Shown: positions 1 to 8,687 of the stretch, in pieces
How the letters are laid out: the number at the start of each line of letters is the position of its first letter
Position numbering within the stretch: position 1 is the stretch's first letter
From: Candidatus Thorarchaeota archaeon
Lineage (GTDB): Archaea; Asgardarchaeota; Thorarchaeia; Thorarchaeales; Thorarchaeaceae
Direction of reading: 5' to 3'
NCBI GenBank assembly: GCA_018238375.1
Contig: JABCTJ010000173.1
Span: 1-34,008, forward strand
Length of the DNA: 34,008 nucleotides
Position numbers and translations under genes: made by a program
The notes under the pieces: model-generated
Told to the model about the DNA's origin: nothing
Database searches by the model: none
The model's input: only the letters and a program-made list of their open reading frames with translations

Positions 1-541
1 CCACTACTCGCGGCAGGTTGACGATGTTGTGGATGAGTTTTCCAGGCATCACTCGCTCATAGGAGAATGCCAGATCAAAGTCTTCGCCCGCCTTTAGACC
101 TGACTTGTCTTCAATGATGACTTGAACCACGTTCTCTGTCGTGCCCGGTGCCACAGTCGATTCAACAACAACAAGAGTGCCCTTTTTCATATGCTTGCCG
201 ATATTCTCACTCACTTCACGCAAGGAGCGGTATTGGGGAGTGTGTTTAGCATCGGTCGGAGTCTGAACGTCAACCAGAATGACATCTGCAGTTGAAAGAA
301 CATTGATGTCGTCAGTCACTCTGAACGTACCCTTTTTGACAACCTTGGCTACGAGCTCATCAAGACCCGGCTCATCCCCTTCAAAAGGCGATTTTCCGCT
401 GTTTAGTACATCTATTTTCCAGCCGGACCGCTTGGACTTTCTCTGCAGTCCCGTCACGTCAAACCCGTCAACATCAGCCAGTAGGGCCGCACAGGGTATT
501 CCAACGTAACCCATACCAATTACGACGATCTTTGTTGTCAT
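1..541 (-). CDS. UDP-sugar 6-dehydrogenase (UDP-GlcNAc/ManNAc type), partial
   Basis: This is the N-terminal 180 codons of a nucleotide-sugar 6-dehydrogenase; the gene runs off the left edge with no stop. It starts at ATG 541, preceded on its own strand by GAGGAG about 11 bases upstream. The protein opens with a Rossmann NAD-binding motif (VVIGMGYVGIP, residues 6-16). It continues with a DVQTPTD segment, then VVVESTVAPGTT and ERVMPGK. The last two resemble the UDP-N-acetylmannosamine/UDP-N-acetylglucosamine dehydrogenase branch (WecC/WbpA-like) more than plain UDP-glucose dehydrogenase. The family oxidises the C6 hydroxyl of a UDP-sugar twice, giving a uronic acid for surface glycans or protein glycosylation. 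The catalytic cysteine region lies outside the window, so substrate cannot be decided. The epimerase at 4.7-5.7 kb may act in the same sugar pathway (inference). Confidence 0.88.
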   Translation of the reverse strand, partial: MTTKIVVIGMGYVGIPCAALLADVDGFDVTGLQRKSKRSGWKIDVLNSGKSPFEGDEPGLDELVAKVVKKGTFRVTDDINVLSTADVILVDVQTPTDAKHTPQYRSLREVSENIGKHMKKGTLVVVESTVAPGTTENVVQVIIEDKSGLKAGEDFDLAFSYERVMPGKLIHNIVNLPRVV

Positions 542-718
542 CAATCAACGCTCCTCGTTTGAGCAATACACTGCCACGTGCGTCTGCGCGCCTCTAATTC
601 ACTAAAAAGGTTGTCCTCCATCAGGTATCTTCTCTCTAGCGGACCTCAATAAATCAGGAACCAAACGTCAGTCAAGAACATTGATGTCCAAGATCGTGTA
701 CGTTTCGGGCAACAACAT

Positions 719-1546
719 TCATTCTACGTCTACTAGAGAAGAAAGCCTCTCTATGGTTTCTTCGTAGACTGCATCGCTCTCGATTGTCAATTCGATAGCT
801 CCCTCGGGACACACTTCAACGCAGCGGCCACACGCTCTACATGCGTCACTAATGACAGCCCTGCCATTGACAAGGGTGATGGCATCCACAAAGCACACAT
901 CATCCGTGCATGTGCCACAACCAGTGCACCTGTCAGTCACACGCACGTTCACTCCATCCATTCTGGCAATCTTGCGAGCTATCTGCGGGTTGAAATCAGG
1001 CAGTGCGTTCCACAAGCAACAACACGGGCAGCAGTTACAAATCGTCAAGAGCTTGCTCCCGGGTCCAATGTTGAGCCACATGGTATCTAGCTTGTTCCTA
1101 CCTATCATCTGAACCAAGCCAGCGTCTTGGCACTTCCTCAAGTGTTCGAATGCTTCTTCCTTTGTTGCCTCACGCCCCAGTTGGGGATTGATTCCCAGCA
1201 CTGCTTCCCCAAGAAAGAGGCATCCAAGATCTATTGGGTAATCCTTGCATTGATCGGAGTCGCGGCAAATGCACTTGTTCATGATCCAGCGATGGCTGGC
1301 TTTCTCGATGAAATGCTTCACAATCTTCGACGGCAGGATGGTATCTGTAGGTCGCTCAATGGACTTCCCCACATGGATGGACATCTTGACAACATTGTCC
1401 TTTGGAAGGTAGACGACACCATCCTCCTTGAACATCATGTCGTAGACTATCCGCCCCACACCCGGAATACGGGTTATTCTTGCAATGATGCGTTTGTAGG
1501 CATATGCTTGTTTGAGCAATTCCACGAACCAAAGAGGATTAGCCAT
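719..1546 (-). CDS. Cysteine-rich 4Fe-4S ferredoxin-domain protein
   Basis: A 275-residue cytosolic-looking protein. I chose ATG 1546 because the 32-residue extension from an upstream start is low-complexity and does not look like part of the fold. The C-terminal third holds two ferredoxin-like cluster motifs: cysteines 207, 210, 213, 218 (C-x2-C-x2-C-x4-C, one residue longer than the classic spacing and without the usual proline) and cysteines 236, 239, 242, 246 (classic C-x2-C-x2-C-x3-C-P). Upstream are a C-x-C-x5-C-x8-C cluster (residues 92-109) and an unusual CNCCPCCC run (170-177). Electron transfer or a redox-regulatory role is likely, but no partner enzyme is adjacent. It is transcribed divergently from the UPF0182 gene. 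The ferredoxin domains are clear; the specific function is unknown. Confidence 0.82.
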   Translation of the reverse strand: MANPLWFVELLKQAYAYKRIIARITRIPGVGRIVYDMMFKEDGVVYLPKDNVVKMSIHVGKSIERPTDTILPSKIVKHFIEKASHRWIMNKCICRDSDQCKDYPIDLGCLFLGEAVLGINPQLGREATKEEAFEHLRKCQDAGLVQMIGRNKLDTMWLNIGPGSKLLTICNCCPCCCLWNALPDFNPQIARKIARMDGVNVRVTDRCTGCGTCTDDVCFVDAITLVNGRAVISDACRACGRCVEVCPEGAIELTIESDAVYEETIERLSSLVDVE

Positions 1547-1683
1547 GCTGCTTGACCGATGTAGAGCAACTGATAATGATTCCGAAAGGAAAAAACATAA
1601 TCTTAGTGTATCCGCACAAGACGAAACTATCATATGGCCCACGGTTATCGTGAAGTAGTTGACACGCTTGATTGGTGGAAGAA

Positions 1684-4600
1684 ATGAAGCATGCTAAGCT
1701 CCTATTCGTCTTTATCATACTCGCCCTGATTGCCATTACGGTCACTAGCACCGCATACGGGTGGTTCCTCGGACAGAACATCTACCAGAGTACATACTCA
1801 GCCAAGGCCGGAGTCAACTTCTGGGACACTTGGACCTTGGAGAACAACATCTTCACTGCCTCATTGCTACTAACACTTTTGAGCGTCATAACCCTGCCGC
1901 AGCGATCAACATTCATCTCTTTCATGTCAGCAGTATCACAATCCGGGCCTGTAACCAAGCGCCTTGACATGACATCTGCAGTGATTTGGAGGTTGCTTGA
2001 GTTTGGCGGGTTTTTCATATTCTACGTGTCGGCAGGCGGTTATTCGTTAACCGGCCAAAATGTGGCATTTCTAATGATGTTGTTGGGCCACGGATCCATC
2101 TCAATAACATCCGCTGATGTAGGAACGCTCTTTTCATTACCCTTCGCGCCGGGAACCAGCTCTGAGTCGATAGTGAGCCTTGTTCCAGCGTTGGAGGCAT
2201 ATCAGCTGTACCTTGGGCTTTTTGCTACTTTCTTGGTTCTCACCGGAGTCCGACTTGTTCTATCGGCCATAACTGACATGATGAGCCACAAGCGCGACAT
2301 GTTTGTTGTGATTCCCAAGATTCTGCTAGCAGTTTCCATTGCGATTAGCCTCGAGATTCTGGGTGTACCCATGTGGACAGTAAATGCAGGGACTTGGATG
2401 AGCTACATGGCTCTGATAGTAGCGCTCTTCGCTAGCATAGCCGGTGCTGTGCTATTCTTGTTCCTCCGAGTTCATATGGGCGATGCACAGCAGCGCACAA
2501 GAAGCAAAATATCGCAATTGGAGGAAGATTTCGCCCGTTTTCAGGGAGAGTTGGTATCTCTTCGCAGCGAATACGAGAGTGGCGATGTAACTGCCATTGA
2601 TTACCGCCGGAGGGTCACCCTCCTAATGGAAGACCGAGCCCATATTGCCAAGGAGTTGGGTCGTCTCAAGCTCGAGAGTTTAATTCCCATCAGGGGCTCC
2701 CCTCGGAAATTCGGTTTCCTTGCAGTCATTCTTATTGCGATGGTCATTATCCTGCCTCTCGCACAAAGTTTCTACTATGGCATTCAGAGGGAGGGCGACA
2801 AATACATCGATTGGAAATTCAACTACGAAACCCACAAGGAAATTACCATAACGAATTGGGCGGCAGGATTAGACGATATGGAAATGCAGACGCTAGACGA
2901 TCTCACATCGAACGCGACGCCAGAGGGAGAGGTTGAGTTTCTCACGACAGTTCGACAATGGGACCAGGCTGCCAGCTTCCTACGTATGAAGAACCAGATT
3001 GGGACGAACTGGATGGAGCTTGCAGATTCTGACATCGTCTATCTCAGGGGGCATGAGTACTGGATAGCACCCTTGACGTTCGATTACAGCGCAACCCGGA
3101 CTAGCTTCATCAATCAACACCTCATCTACACGCATTCTGAGGGTCTTGTCGTACTCGATGCTTACAGTGGTGACATAATCGAACAGGATTCCCTAGTCGC
3201 TCTATTGAACCGAAGCGAGTCCATCGACATCTACTACGGCGAGGGGCGTGGTTTCAGAGATGTCGTCTTTACAGATGTTTCCGGCTTTGAGGAGATAAAT
3301 AATGCCACCTTTCAGGGAACGCCTGACTACGAGCTTGCAGGTTTCGAATCCACCTTCTACATGCTAGCCATGGGTCCGGATGCGTGGTCTTTCATGGGTC
3401 GAAATATGAGCATGTTAGTCCAGCGTGATGTACTCTCTAGAGTGCAGACCATTCTGCTACAGGGGCTGGCCGCTGATAGAGACCCCTATGTTGTTGTTGA
3501 CACAGCAGGGAATCTCCACTATGCGGTATCAATCTACATTGATTATCATCTTGCGACGGGTTATGCCGCTGAGAACTACATGCGATTTCTAGGCGTTGTC
3601 CTTGTGGACATAGGCACAGGCGAGCTGGAGTTCTATAAATCGCCCGTTGCAGAGGAATCATTCTTCATTGACAGAACATACATGGACTACTACGACTGGC
3701 AGGAAGCACCCCATTGGCTTCAGAGCCAGATGAAATGGCCAGAGGACCTTTATGAACGCCAGCTTGATGTGGCATACATCTATCATGTTGATGATGGTTT
3801 TGTCTGGCAAGCGGGTCAGGATTTCCACGAAGCACCGGATAACTCTGACACACGATACATCATAATGCGAATAGGTGGCAAAGACCGTTTCGTCGCTATG
3901 CACAACAGTGAGTTTCGCGACTCTGTGGGACGGAACTTGGCTGGCATCTATGTGATGGGATGCGGTGACACTGACTTTGGCAGGCTGACTTTCTACAGTG
4001 CGGGTGAGCCAGGGTTCTCCACGCTGCTTGGCCCAACCGCGGCTGTTCAAGCGTTTGAAACGAATGACGAGGTTCGGACTCAGCTGCAATTCTGGGGTAA
4101 ACACAGGTATGGCAATCGCCTCCTCTATCATCTAGGCGGGGACCTATTCTTCGTAATCCCCGTATTTCTCGAAGTGGAGTCATCAACCAACATTGTCATT
4201 GAGAAGTTGGGCGGGGTTGGCCTTGTAGATGCTGAGAGCGGCGAACGAGTGGAGTTGGGCAGTAGTGTTGTAGAAGCATACTACAAGATGTTTGGGCTTC
4301 TCAATCAGACCGCTGTGGAAGTAGGGGACGTTGGCATAGAGAGCGCAATCTTTGACCCCCTTACGATAGATTCAGGCGCTTTCTCACAGCTAGTATTGGG
4401 TCTTAGAAACAATGACAATGTGAGCCACGATCTATGGGTTGACATTGTGATTGTAGCCGGCAACTTCTCGGTCTGGTGGCATGGAAGCGAAGTCGCTCCA
4501 ACAGTGTATCCCTCGAATACCACATTCACACTGAGCATAGGAACCGTGGGTGCAGGTGATATCTATGGTACCTCACCATCGGTCGCAGTCTATCTGCCCA

Positions 4601-4695
4601 CCGGCTTGGTGCTTGGTCAGTATCTGGTTTATGTGATTCTGAGGACGGAGGAAGGGGTCGCTGATCAGGTCAGCTTAATCCTAACAGTGACGTGA
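1684..4695 (+). CDS. UPF0182-type large membrane protein
   Basis: About 1003 residues. ATG 1684 is preferred, with GGTGG six bases upstream; TTG 1672 and GTG 1675 are in-frame alternatives. The N-terminal third has about six to seven hydrophobic helices, beginning with an uncleaved signal-like helix at residues 5-23. A charged coiled-coil-like stretch follows (about residues 265-345), then a last helix (about 350-370) and a roughly 630-residue outside domain. The outside domain holds segments resembling UPF0182 (COG1615): RGHEYWIAPLTF, NQHLIYTHSEGLVV and SIDIYYGEG. The final roughly 110 residues look like a beta-sandwich module ending in SLILTVT, which I do not recall as usual in the family. 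Function is unknown for this family. Its stop is 12 bases from the stop of the convergent epimerase gene. Confidence 0.78.
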   Translation: MKHAKLLFVFIILALIAITVTSTAYGWFLGQNIYQSTYSAKAGVNFWDTWTLENNIFTASLLLTLLSVITLPQRSTFISFMSAVSQSGPVTKRLDMTSAVIWRLLEFGGFFIFYVSAGGYSLTGQNVAFLMMLLGHGSISITSADVGTLFSLPFAPGTSSESIVSLVPALEAYQLYLGLFATFLVLTGVRLVLSAITDMMSHKRDMFVVIPKILLAVSIAISLEILGVPMWTVNAGTWMSYMALIVALFASIAGAVLFLFLRVHMGDAQQRTRSKISQLEEDFARFQGELVSLRSEYESGDVTAIDYRRRVTLLMEDRAHIAKELGRLKLESLIPIRGSPRKFGFLAVILIAMVIILPLAQSFYYGIQREGDKYIDWKFNYETHKEITITNWAAGLDDMEMQTLDDLTSNATPEGEVEFLTTVRQWDQAASFLRMKNQIGTNWMELADSDIVYLRGHEYWIAPLTFDYSATRTSFINQHLIYTHSEGLVVLDAYSGDIIEQDSLVALLNRSESIDIYYGEGRGFRDVVFTDVSGFEEINNATFQGTPDYELAGFESTFYMLAMGPDAWSFMGRNMSMLVQRDVLSRVQTILLQGLAADRDPYVVVDTAGNLHYAVSIYIDYHLATGYAAENYMRFLGVVLVDIGTGELEFYKSPVAEESFFIDRTYMDYYDWQEAPHWLQSQMKWPEDLYERQLDVAYIYHVDDGFVWQAGQDFHEAPDNSDTRYIIMRIGGKDRFVAMHNSEFRDSVGRNLAGIYVMGCGDTDFGRLTFYSAGEPGFSTLLGPTAAVQAFETNDEVRTQLQFWGKHRYGNRLLYHLGGDLFFVIPVFLEVESSTNIVIEKLGGVGLVDAESGERVELGSSVVEAYYKMFGLLNQTAVEVGDVGIESAIFDPLTIDSGAFSQLVLGLRNNDNVSHDLWVDIVIVAGNFSVWWHGSEVAPTVYPSNTTFTLSIGTVGAGDIYGTSPSVAVYLPTGLVLGQYLVYVILRTEEGVADQVSLILTVT

Positions 4696-4707
4696 TTCAA
4701 TCCGAGA

Positions 4708-5655
4708 CTACTGCATATGGCTCCGATACCAGTTGATAGTATGCTCCAGACCGGTTTCAAAGGGCATCTCTGGTGTGAATCCAAGAACACTCTGGGCCTT
4801 TTCCATTGACCCTATACTATGTTTGACATCACCTATCCTCGGGTCAACATGAACAATCTTCGACCCTTCGGAGGATGCCGCCTGATTGATCTTGTTTGCA
4901 ACATCTACTATTCGAATCAAGTCCATGCCGGACATATTGATGACTTCACCATTCGCTTGTGGTGTTTTCCCCGCAAGAACTGTCCCCCTGGCCATATCGG
5001 TCACATAGACAAAACTTCGGGTCTGCTCACCATCACCCTCCACAGCAATCGGTTCACCCCTGATTGCACGGTTTATGAAGATGGAAATCACTCCACTGTA
5101 CTCGGAGTACGCCTGTCTGGGACCATAAACATTGAAGTACCTGAGGATGGTGGTCTCGATTCCGTACGCTTCACGAAACGCTTTCATGTACTCCTCTCCG
5201 GCAATCTTGGAAGCTGCATAGGGGCTAAGCGGATTCACGGGGGTTTTCTCTAGTACCGGCATCTTTTCTGGATTCCCGTACACGGCAGCACTAGAGCTAA
5301 ACACGAACCGGCTAACATCCAATGCTCTTGCGATATCCAAAACATTGACGATGCCAGTTACATTATTCTTGTTTACCAGAATCGGGTCCTCAATGGAGGC
5401 AGTCACGGAGGAGATAGCGGCAAGATGAAAGATTAGATTGATGTCCGACGGCAGCTTTGACTTCAGGCCAGGATCGCAAACATCTGCCTTAATGAAACTG
5501 AACTCGGGATTTGATGAGAATGAAGCCATATTGCTCTGGTTACCCGTTCTCATGTTATCGATGCCAATGACATGATGTCCCTCTTCCAAAAGACGCTCAA
5601 CCAAATGGCTCCCTATGAAGCCCGCACATCCAGTCACAACCACTTTGCCATCCAT
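4708..5655 (-). CDS. NAD-dependent sugar-nucleotide epimerase/dehydratase (GalE-like)
   Basis: An extended short-chain dehydrogenase of 315 residues. ATG 5655 is chosen because TGGAGGTT sits about 7 bases upstream; the TTG at 5670 overlaps that ribosome site. The NAD motif TGCAGFIGSHL is at the N-terminus. The catalytic residues are visible as FSSSAAVYG (serine) and YAASKIAGE (Tyr-x3-Lys). Further on, RYFNVYGPRQ and the substrate-loop segment GDGEQTRSFVYV are typical of UDP-glucose/UDP-GlcNAc 4-epimerases and related dehydratases. The predicted role is interconversion of UDP-hexoses for glycan synthesis in the cytosol. The exact sugar is not decidable from sequence. It lies convergent to the UPF0182 gene and divergent from the ion-pump operon. 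Confidence 0.9.
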   Translation of the reverse strand: MDGKVVVTGCAGFIGSHLVERLLEEGHHVIGIDNMRTGNQSNMASFSSNPEFSFIKADVCDPGLKSKLPSDINLIFHLAAISSVTASIEDPILVNKNNVTGIVNVLDIARALDVSRFVFSSSAAVYGNPEKMPVLEKTPVNPLSPYAASKIAGEEYMKAFREAYGIETTILRYFNVYGPRQAYSEYSGVISIFINRAIRGEPIAVEGDGEQTRSFVYVTDMARGTVLAGKTPQANGEVINMSGMDLIRIVDVANKINQAASSEGSKIVHVDPRIGDVKHSIGSMEKAQSVLGFTPEMPFETGLEHTINWYRSHMQ

Positions 5656-5787
5656 CTCGACAACCTCCAATGAAACGTTAACGCCACCGTCTTATCTCTT
5701 GCGTGTCAAGCCGTCAGACTTATGAGCTACCCCCATTGCCCCGTATCAATCAACCGATTAACTGCTAGACGCGGGCAGGGATGTCTG

Positions 5788-6084
5788 ATGATTTCACAAC
5801 CATTCGAGTTTATTCAGCTAATAGTCCTAATCCTGACCGTAGTTTTCTTTCTCTTGGCAATCGAGTATCGAAAGCTCTCATTTGCAGTGATCTCATTCGC
5901 AGTAGGTAATGGTTTCCTAAGCCTTACCTTCTTCGCTCTCGGTGCACCCTTTGTTGCAGTCTTCAACTTCAGCGTGTTCTCAGGTGCAATTGCAATCTTG
6001 TTTCTTGCTGCCATGAGTCTTGAAGCGCCTGCTGAGGAGGAATGCCCGGAGGATGATGACTATTGTGAGGTGAGTACTCAATGA
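5788..6084 (+). CDS. nuoJ: Complex I-like subunit J, N-terminal half (NuoJ/MbhD-like)
   Basis: A 98-residue membrane protein with three predicted helices (about residues 8-27, 31-52, 55-78) and an acidic tail with two cysteines. ATG 5788 puts the first helix near the N-terminus, with GGCAGGG upstream. The segment GAPFVAVFNFSVFSGAIAIL resembles both NuoJ (chain 6) and the MbhD/MrpA C-terminal (DUF4040) module, families that are themselves related. It opens a six-gene operon and its stop overlaps the next start (ATGA at 6081-6084). A split J subunit is known from Methanosarcina Fpo (FpoJ N and C). The predicted role is a membrane-arm element coupling redox chemistry to ion pumping. Whether it is NuoJ-like or MbhD-like is not settled by eye. 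Confidence 0.78.
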   Translation: MISQPFEFIQLIVLILTVVFFLLAIEYRKLSFAVISFAVGNGFLSLTFFALGAPFVAVFNFSVFSGAIAILFLAAMSLEAPAEEECPEDDDYCEVSTQ

Positions 6085-6347
6085 AGCACAAGATTGCAGC
6101 AATCATACTGTCAATCATCATGGTACTCTTGATTGGCGTGCAACTTGTTGACTTCACCGCCTTTGCCTTGAGCACACCCACAGAATCGCTTCTGAATCCC
6201 GCAGATTGGGATATCATAGGTCAAAGGGTTGGCGAGCTGATGTGGTCCTACCGTGTGGTTGACGTGTTGGTTCAGGTCACATTGCTTCTAGCAGCAGTCA
6301 TCGGTGCCTCGGCAATGTTTCGTTCAATGCGGAAGGAGGAGAACTAA
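6081..6347 (+). CDS. Complex I-like subunit J, C-terminal half (NuoJ/MbhE-like)
   Basis: An 88-residue protein starting at ATG 6081, overlapping the previous stop by four bases (translational coupling). It has two hydrophobic helices (about residues 4-26 and 59-78) separated by a polar loop. The second half, with VGELMWSYRVVDVLVQ followed by TLLLAAVIGA, resembles the C-terminal half of NuoJ and also the YRGFDTLGE-type segment of MbhE/MrpA. The glutamate of that Mrp-type motif is glutamine here. Together with the preceding gene it probably forms one functional J subunit in two pieces. It ends one base before the start of the K gene. Confidence 0.72.
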   Translation: MKHKIAAIILSIIMVLLIGVQLVDFTAFALSTPTESLLNPADWDIIGQRVGELMWSYRVVDVLVQVTLLLAAVIGASAMFRSMRKEEN

Positions 6348-6348
6348 G

Positions 6349-6678
6349 ATGTTCGACATGCTTCACATCTATCTCATCTTTGCGCTCATCCTCTACGTCT
6401 TGGGCATCTATACATTAGCCAGCGCAAGAAATATGGTCAAGCTCGTTATTGGAATCGAGATCATGGTCGCAGCTGCGAACTTGAATTTCCTTGCCTTGGC
6501 CGCGTTCACTGCGGGACCGGACATTCTTGGACCAATCGACCCCACAGTACAGACCTTCGTCATTCTGTCCATCGTAGTTGGTGGGGTAGTAGCAGCAGTA
6601 GCCATGAGCCTCATTGTTAATGCTTACCGCCACTACGGGACACTTGACATCCGTGAACTCAGGAGGCTGAGGGAATGA
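6349..6678 (+). CDS. nuoK: Complex I-like subunit K (NuoK/MrpC family)
   Basis: A 109-residue protein with three helices, starting at ATG 6349 with GGAGGAG seven bases upstream. The conserved first-helix motif VKLVIGIEIM keeps the membrane glutamate (Glu37, equivalent to E. coli NuoK Glu36). The second conserved glutamate of NuoK (Glu72 in E. coli) has no counterpart: the aligned stretch reads ILSIVVGGVVAAVAMSL, closer to MrpC/MbhG proteins. The segment DPTVQTFVI matches the family loop. It overlaps the start of the L gene by four bases. Role: membrane-arm subunit in the ion path between the J and N-like subunits. Confidence 0.88.
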   Translation: MFDMLHIYLIFALILYVLGIYTLASARNMVKLVIGIEIMVAAANLNFLALAAFTAGPDILGPIDPTVQTFVILSIVVGGVVAAVAMSLIVNAYRHYGTLDIRELRRLRE

Positions 6679-8675
6679 TTCTACCTCTAGAATTGTTGGG
6701 TTGGCTTGTGTTTGTAGTGCCAATAGCTGGTGCCCTTCTCACCCCCGTTTTCGGTAAGATCCACCCCACTCTAAGAGAAGTCATGGCAGTTCTTGTTGGT
6801 TTCGTCACCGCCTTTTTTGCTCTAGATATGGTTCTGGACATGCTAATCAGCCCCACATCAATCGATAACAACCTAGTCACTTGGGTTATAGCGGCTGGAA
6901 TTGAGGTGGAGTTTGGTGTTCTAATCGACCCCCTCAGTGTCCTGTTGGCCTGCATTGCAGGAGGCATCGGTTCGCTAATCATCCTGTTCAGCGTGGGATA
7001 CATGACTGGTCATGATGCCGAAGGAAATGCAGTCAAGGATCCTAGCCTAACCCGGTACTACTTCTTCATGCAATTCTTCGTTGCAGGAATGATTCTCCTA
7101 GTGATGGCGAACAACATGCTCATGACCTTCATTGGCTGGGAAATCGTTGGAATGTGCAGCTATGCGCTCATAGGATTCTGGCACAACCTGAAGGAACCCA
7201 GTCCGGTGCCGGAGTACAAGACGGAGGGCGAATACAACGCAGCAAGCGGTATGAAGGCATTCATGGTCACAAGAGTTGGCGACATCGGCCTGCTCGCAGG
7301 AATCCTGCTTCTGTTCTTCATCACGGGCACGTTCAACTACACTGAGATGCTCCAAACCGACGCTTGGGCTGTGGGTTTATTCCATCTGTTGCCCATTGTA
7401 GCGATATTGATCTTTGCTGGCCCAATTGGTAAGAGTGCACAGTTTCCCCTTCATATCTGGCTGCCAGATGCGATGGCTGGGCCTTCGACAGTTAGTGCGC
7501 TCATCCACGCAGCAGCGATGGTAAAGGCGGGAGTATATCTTGTCGCGAGAATCATCCCCATCTTCCTAGAGGTCATGCAGACCGTACCGGAAATGATTGT
7601 GTTCTTCCAGACGGTTGCGGCCATTGGTGCGTTCACTGCATTCATGGCGGCCACGATGGCCCTCGTACAGGATGAAATCAAGAAGGTTCTAGCGTATTCC
7701 ACCGTTTCACAGCTAGGATACATGTTCATGGCTCTCGGTGCAACTGGTCTTGTAGCTGAGAGCGTTTCTGCGTATGCTGCTGGAACTTTTCATCTGCTTG
7801 CTCACGCCTTGTTCAAAGCTCTACTATTTCTCGCCGCGGGATCTGTACTGCATGCAGTTCAGAGCAAGAAAATGAGCGACATGGGTGGAATCAGAAAGGA
7901 CATGAAGGTCACTTTTGCAGCATTCACAGTCGGAGCGCTCTCATTGGCTGGAGTGTTCCCGTTCATTGGTTTCTGGTCGAAGGAGCTGATATTCGAGGCG
8001 CTATGGCACGGTGGGCAGTACATCATCTTCTCCGTTGCCTTCATCACAGCCATCCTGACGGCGTTCTACACGTTCAGAATGGTTGGTATCACGTTCTTTG
8101 GCGAGAAGTCCGAGCATATCAAGAGTCTGGAGTCGCACGGGCATCATATTCATGAAGCACCTCGAACAATGACGATTCCCCTCATCATACTGGCGGTGCT
8201 TGCCGCAACTGGTGGCATCCTTGAGCTTGTATTCTTCGGATACTTCTCAGGACTTGAGACCGGCGTACTCACACACTTCGATTGGGCACACCTTGCACCG
8301 TTTGCTCTGGGGATAACTACAATATTCACAATCGCTGTGTGGCTCGTTGGCATCACTCCAGCATATCTCATCTATTGGAGGAACAAATACGACCTAAGCA
8401 GGTTCAAAGATGGGGTCCTCTACAAGTTTCTGTGGAATCGATGGTACATCAACGCCCTCTGGTATAGAATCTTCGTTGATGGTTACCTGTGGCTGAGCAA
8501 CACAATCCATGCTCGCGTGGAATCCGCGCTGTTGGCGTTCAGTGGCGCCTTGAGCGGTGGTATGGATGGTGTATCGCGTGGTTGGAGACGTACCATGACT
8601 GGTGTGCTCAATACCAATGTATTGGGCATGATGGTTGGTATCATCGCGTTTCTATTGATTCTGATATTATTGTAG
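6675..8675 (+). CDS. nuoL: Complex I-like antiporter subunit L (NuoL/FpoL)
   Basis: 666 residues, polytopic, the largest antiporter-like subunit. ATG 6675 overlaps the K stop (ATGA) and has GGAGGCTGAGGG upstream. Conserved ion-channel residues are present: Glu156 in GWEIVGMCSYALIGFW, Lys253 in GKSAQFPLHIWLPDAMAGPS, Lys284 in MVKAGVYL and Lys381 in LFKALLFLAAG. The long C-terminal extension (about residues 490-666) fits the lateral-helix part of NuoL. The FPLHIWLP/GPSTVSALIHAA signature is characteristic of NuoL rather than M or N. Role: ion (H+ or Na+) translocation in the membrane arm. Its partners in the operon are J, K, M and N. Confidence 0.95.
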   Translation: MILPLELLGWLVFVVPIAGALLTPVFGKIHPTLREVMAVLVGFVTAFFALDMVLDMLISPTSIDNNLVTWVIAAGIEVEFGVLIDPLSVLLACIAGGIGSLIILFSVGYMTGHDAEGNAVKDPSLTRYYFFMQFFVAGMILLVMANNMLMTFIGWEIVGMCSYALIGFWHNLKEPSPVPEYKTEGEYNAASGMKAFMVTRVGDIGLLAGILLLFFITGTFNYTEMLQTDAWAVGLFHLLPIVAILIFAGPIGKSAQFPLHIWLPDAMAGPSTVSALIHAAAMVKAGVYLVARIIPIFLEVMQTVPEMIVFFQTVAAIGAFTAFMAATMALVQDEIKKVLAYSTVSQLGYMFMALGATGLVAESVSAYAAGTFHLLAHALFKALLFLAAGSVLHAVQSKKMSDMGGIRKDMKVTFAAFTVGALSLAGVFPFIGFWSKELIFEALWHGGQYIIFSVAFITAILTAFYTFRMVGITFFGEKSEHIKSLESHGHHIHEAPRTMTIPLIILAVLAATGGILELVFFGYFSGLETGVLTHFDWAHLAPFALGITTIFTIAVWLVGITPAYLIYWRNKYDLSRFKDGVLYKFLWNRWYINALWYRIFVDGYLWLSNTIHARVESALLAFSGALSGGMDGVSRGWRRTMTGVLNTNVLGMMVGIIAFLLILILL

Positions 8676-8687
8676 GAGGCTGGAGCG

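Larger units (their letters stand above)
5..5788 (+). other. placeholder
   Basis: Invalid entry; disregard. Confidence 0.

Noticed and set aside
542-718. Possible RNA gene in the 177-base gap after the dehydrogenase
   Set aside because: No tRNA T-loop, hairpin with T-run or other structure was visible; it looks like ordinary spacer.
3437-4186. Overlapping minus-strand frames within the UPF0182 gene
   Set aside because: They are antisense shadows of a clear membrane-protein gene and have arginine/cysteine-rich, family-free sequences.
5788-5788. A stray feature entry labelled 'placeholder' (start 5788, end 5)
   Set aside because: It is an error with no biological content and confidence 0; the real gene is the entry 5788-6084.
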